This document shows positions 46,388 to 54,207 of a stretch of 64,000 bases of DNA, one piece after another. The DNA lies in contig NZ_DYHZ01000004.1 of assembly GCF_020723905.1 (NCBI RefSeq), positions 241,199 through 305,198 on the forward strand. Reading direction: 5' to 3'. How positions within the stretch are numbered: position 1 is the stretch's first letter; each line of letters opens with the position of its first letter. The stretch is from Anaerolinea thermophila. Its GTDB lineage: Bacteria > Chloroflexota > Anaerolineae > Anaerolineales > Anaerolineaceae. Both the position numbers and the translations under genes were made by a program. The notes beneath the pieces were generated by a model. It was not told where the DNA came from. It did not search any database and saw only the letters and a list, made by a program, of their open reading frames with translations.

Positions 46388-47119
46388 ATGGACATTCTGT
46401 ATCGGGTGGAAGGTCTTCAGCAAATCTATCAGAATCGCACGGTGCTGGATGTGCCGGAACTGGACATCTACAGGGGCGAGATTCTGGCGGTGGTTGGTCC
46501 CAGCGGAGCGGGAAAAAGCACGCTTCTGCGCCTGCTGGCGTTTCTCGAATCCCCTGCCCGCGGGCAAATCCTTTTTGAGAACTACCCCTTCACCCCCTTG
46601 ACCGCCGAAATGCCGCTTTCTCTGCGGCGGCGGGTGACGATGGTGTTTCAGCGTCCGGTGTTGCTCCATGACAGCGTGCGTGCCAATGTGATGTATGGGT
46701 TGCGCCTGCGCGGCGAGCGCGACCACCATTCGCGGGTGGAGCAAGCCCTGCGCGAGGTGGGCATGGACAGGATGGCACATGTGCGCGCCCGCACCCTCTC
46801 CGGCGGGGAGATTCAGCGAACTGCTCTGGCGCGCGCCATTGTCCTTCAACCAGAGGTGCTTTTGCTGGATGAGCCTACCGCCAATCTCGATCCCTACAAC
46901 GTGCGCCTCATTGAAGATCTCATCCAGCGTCTGAACCGTCAGTACGGCATGACGCTGGTGATCGTTACCCACAACGTCTTTCAGGCGCGCCGGCTGGCAC
47001 ACCGCACTGCGCTCCTGCTGGACGGCAAGTTGATCGAGGTGCGGGATACCCATACCTTTTTTGAGTCGCCCGGCGACGCCCGCACCCGCGCTTTTATTCA
47101 TGGAGAATGGGTGTGCTGA
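46388..47119 (+). CDS. tupC: Tungstate ABC transporter ATP-binding protein
   Basis: 243 aa. Walker A GPSGAGKS (about 37-44), Q-loop in VTMVFQRPVLL, signature LSGGEIQRTALARA and Walker B LLLDEPTANLDPYN. It begins 6 bp after tupB and its stop lies within tupA. Energises the importer. Confidence 0.88.
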   Translation: MDILYRVEGLQQIYQNRTVLDVPELDIYRGEILAVVGPSGAGKSTLLRLLAFLESPARGQILFENYPFTPLTAEMPLSLRRRVTMVFQRPVLLHDSVRANVMYGLRLRGERDHHSRVEQALREVGMDRMAHVRARTLSGGEIQRTALARAIVLQPEVLLLDEPTANLDPYNVRLIEDLIQRLNRQYGMTLVIVTHNVFQARRLAHRTALLLDGKLIEVRDTHTFFESPGDARTRAFIHGEWVC

Positions 47120-47955
47120 AACGGGCGTTCTTCTTCCTCCTTGCACTTCTGGCGCTCAGCGCCTGCCAGAGACCTTCTGCATTGCCGCATTTGCGCCTTG
47201 CCACCACGACCTCAACGCAGGATTCGGGACTGCTGGATATGCTCATCCCGGTCTTTGAGGAAGCCTATCCTGTCCGGGTGGATGTGATTGCCACTGGCAC
47301 GGGGCAAGCCCTGAAACTGGGCGAGGATGGCAATGCCGATGTCTTGCTGGTGCACGATTTCGAGCGGGAGCAGGCGTTTATGGCGGCTGGGTACGGGGTG
47401 CGCCGCGAGGACGTAATGTTCAACGATTTTGTGCTGGTTGGACCGGCGGAAGATCCCGCAGAGGCGCGCGGCGCCGCTTCCATGACCGAAGCCTTCCAGC
47501 GCATTGCCTGGAGCCGGGCATTCTTCATCTCCCGCGGCGATTCCTCCGGCACCCATGTCCGTGAGCAGGCTTTGTGGGAGCAAGCCGGTATCCACCCGCA
47601 GGGCGAGGACTGGTACTTCTCGGCGGGGCAGGGCATGGGCGAAGTGCTCACCCTTGCCGAAGAACAACGCGCCTACACCCTCAGCGACCGCGCCACCTTC
47701 CTGCGCCGTCAGCAAAACGGACTGCAACTGGTGATTTTACGGGAAAAAGAGGAAGGATTGCGCAACCCCTATGGGGCAATTGTGGTCAGTCCTGCCCGGG
47801 GGGCGGATATTCAGGTGGAGTGGGCAGAGACCTTTGTGGACTGGCTGATTTCCGTCCCCGTTCAGCAAAGGATTGCCCGCTTTGGTGTGGACGAGTTTGG
47901 ACAACCGCTCTTCTTCCCCGATTCACGGCTTTGGCGGGAGCAGAATCAGCCCTGA
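47107..47955 (+). CDS. tupA: Tungstate-binding lipoprotein TupA
   Basis: 282 aa, overlapping tupC by 13 bp. Lipobox LSAC, then the oxyanion-binding motifs LATTTSTQDSGLLD and ISRGDSSGTHVREQALW, the hallmark of TupA, which is highly selective for tungstate. Tungsten would serve enzymes such as aldehyde:ferredoxin oxidoreductases in an anaerobe (inference). The last bases are repeated at 49873-49903. Confidence 0.9.
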   Translation: MGVLKRAFFFLLALLALSACQRPSALPHLRLATTTSTQDSGLLDMLIPVFEEAYPVRVDVIATGTGQALKLGEDGNADVLLVHDFEREQAFMAAGYGVRREDVMFNDFVLVGPAEDPAEARGAASMTEAFQRIAWSRAFFISRGDSSGTHVREQALWEQAGIHPQGEDWYFSAGQGMGEVLTLAEEQRAYTLSDRATFLRRQQNGLQLVILREKEEGLRNPYGAIVVSPARGADIQVEWAETFVDWLISVPVQQRIARFGVDEFGQPLFFPDSRLWREQNQP

Positions 47956-47962
47956 GGCGTCT
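47932..47962 (+). repeat. Direct repeat B, left copy (3' end of tupA)
   Basis: 31 bp around the tupA stop codon, repeated at 49873-49903 with one mismatch. Brackets insert B of about 1.9 kb. Confidence 0.9.
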
Positions 47963-47973
47963 TCGGCGGCGCA

Positions 47974-48006
47974 GTGGGCTGGAACGAGGGGTTAGCCCGC
48001 CTTTTA
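47974..48006 (+). terminator. Hairpin after tupA
   Basis: A 7-bp stem (GTGGGCT/AGCCCGC, one G-T pair) with a 13-nt loop and CTTTTAT tail. A modest terminator lying inside insert B, just past the left repeat copy. Confidence 0.55.
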
Positions 48007-48021
48007 TGGCTCAGGGTACAA

Positions 48022-48327
48022 CTACGCCACCGCATGGTCCTGTTTTTTCGATAATACCATGATGGGATTAACAACCCAGTTGTATTCTGGAGGAACGTTT
48101 TCTAACAAACGCATTGCCTGCGCAAAGTTTCCCGTTTCCCTAGCTATCTCGGCTTTCATAATCCTCTCATCGGGTTTCTTTTCATCTAAAAGGTCGGATA
48201 GTCGGGTGAGATTTTCGTGTAACTTCTCGAGGTATTCTGCGGGAATCTGCGCTTTTGCATTTTTGCGCACCAGGTCATTGACTGCCCACCAGAAGCGCAC
48301 ACGGAGATAGCGCTCTTTTTCCACCAC
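48022..48327 (-). CDS. Small helical protein, possibly the 3' part of a larger gene
   Basis: 101 aa from a GTG at 48327. Helical and charged (VEKERYLRVRFWWAVNDLVR, ETGNFAQAMRLLENVPPEYN), like the C-terminus of a TPR protein. The frame is open further upstream for about 20 codons before a TGA, so the start is uncertain. A second frame (about 48340-48420) reads TADDTFRVNVVRARVFPPLV and ends in TAA just before it, hinting at a truncated upstream gene. No family recognised. Confidence 0.5.
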   Translation of the reverse strand: MVEKERYLRVRFWWAVNDLVRKNAKAQIPAEYLEKLHENLTRLSDLLDEKKPDERIMKAEIARETGNFAQAMRLLENVPPEYNWVVNPIMVLSKKQDHAVA

Positions 48328-48624
48328 CCTTATGGGCTGCTTTTCAAGACAAGAGGTGGAAACACCCGCGCCCGCACCACATTCACCCGGAAAGTGTCAT
48401 CCGCCGTCTTGAGACTATCACTTACCCGGATAGCACATCACAACTGTCCAGCCACCCTGTTTGCGGGTGAATGTTCACAAAGTTCCCGGCATTGATTCTT
48501 TCCCACAGTACCGGTACTGCTTTTCTTGTCCGCCCAATCGTTGACGTTGCTTGCTCCAGTTGCAGGTTAGGCTTCTACAGAAAGGCTGTCTTGGCAAGAT
48601 TCTTACAGCGATTACAGAGATTCC
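48328..48624. other. Gene-poor stretch in insert B
   Basis: About 300 bp. The minus strand shows a possible 25-35-codon gene remnant near 48340-48420 (see the neighbouring entry). Otherwise nothing is recognised. Confidence 0.5.
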
Positions 48625-49560
48625 TCAAGGCAGTTTCTCGATATGAGGTTTGCACGCCTTCTCCAGACGAACCATGGCATCGATCATCGAATCCTGCAAT
48701 TTGTCCCAACCTTCGCGGTTGCGGAGGCCGCCGTGACCATGAATATAATAACAGATACGCGCGGCGCGCTTCTCTTCCAATCGTTGCCATTCCAGGGGTG
48801 CCCCAAAGGCTTGCTCTATGGCTTCTTTACGTTGGGCTAGAAAATCAAAGATAACCTTGTTACGCTCACTATCTTGTGTGTCAATGTAAAGTTCCACCCG
48901 GCCATGGTCTTTGAGAACTACATAAGCCCATGTGAGGCCAGCTCTTCCAGCGCCAGTGCTAATCCAATGTTCCTTCGAGGGAGAAATGTTTGAAAAAAGT
49001 GCGGAGCGCTGACGGACTTTTTCCAACAGTTTTTCCCAAAACTCCAGCCGCAAAATATGCCGTTCAGCCAGTTCTTTGCGCTGAGCGCCAATTTGACGAC
49101 TTTCGGGACTAGGTCCAGCGATCACGGTGAAAAGTGGGGCAGAGGGAGAGTCGTCAATCCGAACTGCTTCTACCTGAATCAGATAAAAAGCAGTATCGGC
49201 CGGAAGCATCTCATTGAGCCAGTGTACAGCCTTTTCGTGCTCTGGTCTGGGCTGACTGGTTACCCAAATGGCTGTCTTGGCCTCGTGATTGGACATATAG
49301 GTGATCAATTTGCCCAAGTGATCATGGTCTGTGCGCTCCAGCTGGTTTTCGATCACCACGAGATTCCCATCGCGGTCTTCCGCCAAGATGTCTACAGCAA
49401 AATCACCAATGGACGCTTCTGTTTCGACCAATGAGAGAGACAATCCGGTACACTTTTCCAGATAGTCAAGGTTTTTGGCTAGCCAGCGGCTAAAGTTGCG
49501 GGCTTCGTGGTTCCACACTTCGCGCAATGGGACACGGGTAAGTTTGCCAATTTGAACCAT
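48625..49560 (-). CDS. DUF4268 family protein with a PD-(D/E)XK-like N-terminus
   Basis: 311 aa. N-terminal nuclease-like core GDFAVDILAEDRDGNLVVIE, then NQ, puts Asp57 and Glu71-x-Gln73 in the D-x(n)-E-x-K pattern with Gln for Lys. TDHDHLGKLITYMSNHEAKT, then AIWV, and the C-terminal region (LRLEFWEKLLEKVRQRSALF, GAPLEWQRLEEKRAARI) match DUF4268. Such genes are scattered on mobile DNA and next to restriction systems; none adjoins here. Lower GC than flanks. Part of insert B. Confidence 0.78.
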   Translation of the reverse strand: MVQIGKLTRVPLREVWNHEARNFSRWLAKNLDYLEKCTGLSLSLVETEASIGDFAVDILAEDRDGNLVVIENQLERTDHDHLGKLITYMSNHEAKTAIWVTSQPRPEHEKAVHWLNEMLPADTAFYLIQVEAVRIDDSPSAPLFTVIAGPSPESRQIGAQRKELAERHILRLEFWEKLLEKVRQRSALFSNISPSKEHWISTGAGRAGLTWAYVVLKDHGRVELYIDTQDSERNKVIFDFLAQRKEAIEQAFGAPLEWQRLEEKRAARICYYIHGHGGLRNREGWDKLQDSMIDAMVRLEKACKPHIEKLP

Positions 49561-49902
49561 ATCAGCCTCCTTTTATCTATTCTACCAATTATACCAAAGA
49601 CTAACTATTCATTATACGGATTTCAAATATCCTGCCTTTTTACTGGATAGCCAGTTCCAAAAAGGATGTTATGGTTATTCGAAGTAATCCTGTAAAAAAA
49701 TATATACCTACCCCTTGAAGTCAAGCCCTTCTTAATGCCTGCTTCATCCACCCCGGATACCAGAACCCCTCAACCTGCACGATAAAGCCTGGTCCGGAAA
49801 GGGCAGGCGCTTAAAATCAAACCACCCTCACCCATTGGGCGAACGATGGGCAGGGATTTGCTTTGAATCGGCTGGCGGGAGCAGAATCAGCCCTGAAGCG
49901 TC
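49561..49902. other. Intergenic region holding repeat R copy B and a tupA remnant
   Basis: About 340 bp without a gene, AT-rich at the left. Holds R copy B (49649-49853) and direct repeat B (49873-49903), which runs up to the fumarase stop codon. Confidence 0.7.
49649..49853. repeat. Repeat R, copy B
   Basis: About 205 bp, homologous to 45268-45463 in blocks (see that entry). Here it is followed by the tupA remnant and the intact fumarase beta gene. Confidence 0.8.
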
Positions 49903-49903
49903 T
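49873..49903 (+). repeat. Direct repeat B, right copy (tupA remnant)
   Basis: 31 bp, one mismatch to 47932-47962. Its last base is the last base of the minus-strand fumarase beta stop codon. Confidence 0.9.
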
Positions 49904-50532
49904 CAGGATGTTTCTTCGCTGAGCAGGTCTTCCAGCACTTTTGCCGAGCGGGCTTCGATTTCGGCGTGCAGGCTGTTGCCGCCTGCATCCATGGTCACCA
50001 CCACGGGGAAGTCCTCGACCTCAATGACCCAGAAGGCTTCGGGGGCGCCGAATTCCAGTTTGTACACGCCCAGCACGCGCTTCACCGTCTGCGCCAGCCA
50101 CGAGGCGGCGCCGCCCACTGCGTGCAGGTACAACCCCGGCACTTCCTGGCAGGCTTGCAGGGTTTTGGCACCCATTCCGCCCTTGCCGATGACGCCCTTG
50201 ACGTTGAAATGGCGCATGATGTCGCCCTGATAGGGTTCCTCGCGGATGCTGGTGGTTGGACCCGCCGCCACGAAGCGGTACTCGCCGGTTTCCGTCTGGC
50301 TCACCACCGGACCACAGTGGTAAATCACCCCGCCGTTGAGCAGTTTCTTGAGGGCTTCGTACACTTCCAGATCATCGCCCTGCGGTTCGCGTTTATGGGT
50401 GATGAAGGTGTCCATCAGCCATTTGTGAGCCGCATCGCGGGCAGTGACCATGACCCCCGAAAGGGTGATAGGGTCGCCGACTTCCAGCGAGCGCACCACG
50501 TCATCTGAGATGGGAATCTGCACTTTGCGCAT
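49903..50532 (-). CDS. fumB: Class I fumarate hydratase, beta subunit
   Basis: 209 aa, start ATG 50532 after GGAGG at ideal distance. ITLSGVMVTARDAAHKWLMD, YHCGPVV, GPTTSIREEPYQGDIMRHFN and GKGGMGAKTLQACQE are C-terminal-domain motifs of iron-sulfur fumarases. With the alpha subunit it interconverts fumarate and malate. Class I enzymes are oxygen-labile, in line with an anaerobe. The gene symbol for split enzymes is used loosely here. Confidence 0.93.
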   Translation of the reverse strand: MRKVQIPISDDVVRSLEVGDPITLSGVMVTARDAAHKWLMDTFITHKREPQGDDLEVYEALKKLLNGGVIYHCGPVVSQTETGEYRFVAAGPTTSIREEPYQGDIMRHFNVKGVIGKGGMGAKTLQACQEVPGLYLHAVGGAASWLAQTVKRVLGVYKLEFGAPEAFWVIEVEDFPVVVTMDAGGNSLHAEIEARSAKVLEDLLSEETS

Positions 50533-50546
50533 GGCAACCTCCATTC

Positions 50547-51428
50547 TTATTCGTACGTCACCTGACCGTCTTTCCAGATCATTCTGCGGCGGCGGTACGC
50601 CCAGCACATGTACGAGATGGTGACGAAATAACTGGCGGGCAGGCGGTGCAAACCGGTGATCTTCGTCCCCAGCACGGTGGTATTGCCGCCAAACCCCATG
50701 GGACCGATGCCCAGCTGGTTGGCTTCTTCGGTGATGCGTTCTTCCATCTCCGCCAGTTGCGGATCGGGGTTGGGTTCGTCCATCTTTCGGAAGAGCACCT
50801 CTTTTGAAGCATAGTAGGCAGAGCCGCGGTCACCGCCGATGGCAACCCCGAGGATGCCCGGCGAACAGCCCTGTCCCTGGGCTTTCTGAACGGCATCCAG
50901 CACCGCCCGGCGCACACCTTCCAGATCGCGCCCGGCAGGCACGCCGCCGCCCACGCGGGCAGGCAGGGAGTACTGCGCGCCGACGTTCTCACACCCGCCG
51001 CCTTTGAGCATCAGGTCCACGGTGAGGGTATCGCCGTCCACCTCTTCAAAGTGAATGGTGGGGAAGTGGTCATCGCCGAGGTTGTTGCCAGTGTTTTTGT
51101 CGGTCAGCGAATCCACCGAATTGGGACGCAGGTAAGACCGGCGGGTGGCTTCTGCCACCGCTTCCTGAATCACCTGGCGCAGTTTGCGGGTGGACCAGCC
51201 TTCGGGGTGGTACACGTAAAAGATGGGCGTGCCGGTATCCTGACAGATGGGGGTGGAGCGCCTGCGGGAGAGTTCCACGTTTTTCAGGATGGTTTCCAGT
51301 GCGCCGTATGCCGCCGAGCCGGGTTCCTCGCGCTCCAGCGCCTGCCGGAGCGATTTTTCCACATCGGGGGGCAGGTTGGTTGCCGCCAGCCGAATCAACT
51401 CAATTAAAGGTTCTTTCAGATGTTCCAT
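50547..51428 (-). CDS. fumA: Class I fumarate hydratase, alpha subunit
   Basis: 293 aa, start ATG 51428 after GGAGG. Contains the cluster cysteines in CQDTGTPIF, GGGCENVGAQ and GQGCSPGILGVAIGGDR. It binds the 4Fe-4S cluster that activates the substrate. 14 bp separate it from the beta-subunit gene, so one operon. Confidence 0.94.
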   Translation of the reverse strand: MEHLKEPLIELIRLAATNLPPDVEKSLRQALEREEPGSAAYGALETILKNVELSRRRSTPICQDTGTPIFYVYHPEGWSTRKLRQVIQEAVAEATRRSYLRPNSVDSLTDKNTGNNLGDDHFPTIHFEEVDGDTLTVDLMLKGGGCENVGAQYSLPARVGGGVPAGRDLEGVRRAVLDAVQKAQGQGCSPGILGVAIGGDRGSAYYASKEVLFRKMDEPNPDPQLAEMEERITEEANQLGIGPMGFGGNTTVLGTKITGLHRLPASYFVTISYMCWAYRRRRMIWKDGQVTYE

Positions 51429-51679
51429 CTTCCGCCTCCGGGGAAAATACAACCGTGTACCTTTATTTTACACTTATTTTATTAGATTTCTCCGGATTTT
51501 TCACCCTATTGCAGAAACTTGCGGGGATTTTCTCAGAGGTGAACCAGAACCCTTACCCCGGCATCTCCCCTTTGTCCTCTACTGCAAGGGCTGGGGATGA
51601 GGAAATCATCGGGGGGTATGCGCGCCGCGGGGCAGTTGCGCCAAAAGCCGATTTGATTTATCATTTTTTCAAACCTTTG

Positions 51680-51688
51680 TGGTATTCT
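51680..51688 (+). promoter_or_regulatory. Extended -10 promoter of the HerA-like gene
   Basis: TGGTATTCT (hexamer 51683-51688) with a GGAGAGG ribosome binding site between it and the ATG at 51711. The 282-bp divergent space to the fumarase genes holds no other recognised gene. Confidence 0.5.
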
Positions 51689-51710
51689 GGCTGGCAGGAG
51701 AGGAACCCGC

Positions 51711-54206
51711 ATGAAACCTTCCCCTTTTTTCCTTGGGCGTACGCTTGCCGCTGAAGGGGGTGAACCCCAACCCGTCACCTACGATCCCGATGACCTGACC
51801 ACTCACGGCGTGATTGTCGGGATGACCGGTTCCGGCAAGACCGGTTTGATGATCGGCATTCTGGAAGAAGCCGCCCTGCACGGCATTCCTGCCATCGTCA
51901 TTGACCCCAAGGGCGACCTGACCAACCTGCTCCTGCACTTCCCCGATCTGCGCCCGGAAGACTTTGAGCCGTGGATTGACCCGGAAACCGCCCGCCGGCA
52001 GAATCAGAGCGTTGCCGAACTGGCGGCGGCGACGGCGGCAAAGTGGCGCGAGGGCTTGAGCGGCTGGGGGCTGGGGCGCGATCACCTGCTGGCACTTCAG
52101 CAAGCCGTGGATTACGTGGTGTACTCCCCCGGTTCCACCGTCGCCGAACCGGTCAATCTGCTCTCGTCGTTTGCGCCCCCCGCCGGGCTGACCTTTGAGG
52201 AACACGGCGAGGTTCTGCGCGAGCGCATTGCCGCCACCGTTACCGCCCTGCTGGGGCTGGTGGGTTTGAAAGACCTCGACCCCCTGCGTTCGCGGGAGCA
52301 CATTCTGCTCTCCAATCTGATCGAATCGGCGTGGAGCAAAGGCGTTGCCCTGGATTTGAGCGAATTGATTATGCAGGTGCAGACGCCGCCTTTCGAGCGC
52401 CTGGGCGCTTTTCCGGTGGACCGCTTTTTCCCGGAGAAGGACCGTTTCGATCTGGCGGTGCTGTTAAACAACTTCCTTGCCGCGCCCTCTTTCCAGGCAT
52501 GGACGCGCGGACAGTCCATTGATCCGCAGTCCTTCCTGTACACCCCCGAGGGACGCCCGCGCATGAGCATTTTCTATCTGGCGCACCTCAGCGAAGCCGA
52601 GCGCATGTTCTTTGTCACCCTCCTGCTGGCAAATGTGGAGTCGTGGATGCGCTCCCAGCGCGGCAGCAGTGGACTGCGCGCCCTGCTGGCGTTCGATGAA
52701 ATCTTCGGCTACCTGCCGCCCATTGCCAATCCGCCCTCGCGCCCGGTGCTGTTGCGCCTGCTTAAACAGGCGCGCGCCTTCGGGCTGGGGCTGTTGCTGG
52801 CAACCCAGAATCCGGTGGATGTGGACTACAAGGGGCTTTCGAACGCCGGTACGTGGTTCATCGGGCGCCTGCAAACCGAGCAGGACAGGGAACGCCTGCT
52901 GGACGGCTTGCAAGCCATCGAGGGCGGGGTGGACCGCGCCGGGTATGCCCGCCTGATTTCGGCGCTGAAGCCGCGCACGTTCCTGCTTCACAATGTGCAT
53001 CACCGCGGCGGGGCGCAGATTTTCTCCACCCGCTGGTGTCTTAACTACCTTGCCGGTCCGCTCACCCGCGCGCAGTTAAGCGGGTTGAAGGCGCTGGGTT
53101 CTGCGCCGGAAGGCGCCGCGGTGAACGTCACCACCACCGCGCCTGCCGCTGTCCCTGCGGCAGGCTCCGCGCCGGTTGCCGCGGCAGGGGCGCCTTCAGC
53201 GGGCGCCTTCAGTACGCTGACCCGTACTCCGCCGCCTCCGCCGGCAGGCGTGCCGGTGGTATTCCTGCCCACCGAACTCACCCTGAGCCAGGCGCTGGCA
53301 CAGCGCGGCGGCGCTTTCAGCGGTCCTGCCCGTCCCGAAGGGTTGTTCTACCGCCCCGCTCTGCTTTTCCAGGCAGAGGTGCGCTACCTCAACCGCCGGT
53401 ACAGCGTGGATACCGTCCAGCAGGTAGCCTGTCTGGTGCAGGATGCCGCCAACGGGCGCATTGACTGGGAAGCCTGCCTGCGTACGCCTTTTGACCCGCG
53501 GAAACTGGATCCTCAACCCCTGCCCGATGCGCGCTTTGAGCCGCTACCCGCGGCGTTTGCCAACCCCCGCACCCTTGCGGCGGCGCAAAAGGATTTTCTG
53601 GACTGGCTCTACCGGCGCAGCAGTCTGCGCCTGTTGGCGAATGAAACCCTGAAACTGTACGGCGATGCCGACGATACCATGGCGACCTTTCGCTCCAAAT
53701 GCGACGAAGCCGCAAGGCGGGCGCTGAAAGAGGAAACCCAGAAAATTGAGAGCACCTTCCGCAGCAAACTGGAAAATCTGGCGCGGCGGGTGGAGCGTCA
53801 GCAGACCATTGTCAAAAAGTACGAAGATGAGGTGGGCAGACGACGCATAGAAGAACTGGGAAGCGGCGCCGAACTGGTGCTGGGATTGTTTGGCGGGCGC
53901 AAGCGCAGTATCTCCAGCGCGCTTTCCAAAGGGCGCATGACCGCCAAAGCCAAAGCCGAACTGGAAGCCGCCGAGAAAGCCCTGGACACCCTGCAGGATG
54001 AGTACGAAGACCTGCAAAAGCAGAAAGAAGAAGCCCTGCGCGAGGCGCAGGAACGCTGGGCGAAAGCCGCCGCCGAAATCACCGAAATCACCCTGACTCC
54101 CCAGCGCAAGGACATCTTCCTCGACATTGCCGCTCTGGCATGGATTCCGGTGTATCTGGTTCAGGCGCAGGGAATGACGCTGGAAGCCCTCGCCATATCG
54201 CGTTGA
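51711..54206 (+). CDS. HerA/FtsK-like ATP-binding protein with a coiled-coil C-terminus
   Basis: 831 aa. Walker A GMTGSGKTG (37-45), AIVIDPKGDLTNLL, Walker B ALLAFDEIFGYLPP and ARAFGLGLLLATQNPVDVDY match the HerA/DUF87 ATPase group. A Pro/Ala-rich linker (about 465-510) leads to a second region and a long coiled coil (about 660-800, charged heptads). No membrane segment. HerA-type ATPases pump DNA or protein; partners such as NurA are not adjacent. The M23 lipoprotein gene begins 2 bp after its stop. Confidence 0.82.
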   Translation: MKPSPFFLGRTLAAEGGEPQPVTYDPDDLTTHGVIVGMTGSGKTGLMIGILEEAALHGIPAIVIDPKGDLTNLLLHFPDLRPEDFEPWIDPETARRQNQSVAELAAATAAKWREGLSGWGLGRDHLLALQQAVDYVVYSPGSTVAEPVNLLSSFAPPAGLTFEEHGEVLRERIAATVTALLGLVGLKDLDPLRSREHILLSNLIESAWSKGVALDLSELIMQVQTPPFERLGAFPVDRFFPEKDRFDLAVLLNNFLAAPSFQAWTRGQSIDPQSFLYTPEGRPRMSIFYLAHLSEAERMFFVTLLLANVESWMRSQRGSSGLRALLAFDEIFGYLPPIANPPSRPVLLRLLKQARAFGLGLLLATQNPVDVDYKGLSNAGTWFIGRLQTEQDRERLLDGLQAIEGGVDRAGYARLISALKPRTFLLHNVHHRGGAQIFSTRWCLNYLAGPLTRAQLSGLKALGSAPEGAAVNVTTTAPAAVPAAGSAPVAAAGAPSAGAFSTLTRTPPPPPAGVPVVFLPTELTLSQALAQRGGAFSGPARPEGLFYRPALLFQAEVRYLNRRYSVDTVQQVACLVQDAANGRIDWEACLRTPFDPRKLDPQPLPDARFEPLPAAFANPRTLAAAQKDFLDWLYRRSSLRLLANETLKLYGDADDTMATFRSKCDEAARRALKEETQKIESTFRSKLENLARRVERQQTIVKKYEDEVGRRRIEELGSGAELVLGLFGGRKRSISSALSKGRMTAKAKAELEAAEKALDTLQDEYEDLQKQKEEALREAQERWAKAAAEITEITLTPQRKDIFLDIAALAWIPVYLVQAQGMTLEALAISR

Positions 54207-54207
54207 G

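Noticed and set aside
48471-48854. 127-codon plus-strand frame opposite the DUF4268 gene
   Set aside because: It overlaps a well-supported family gene on the other strand and shows no domain or start signal.
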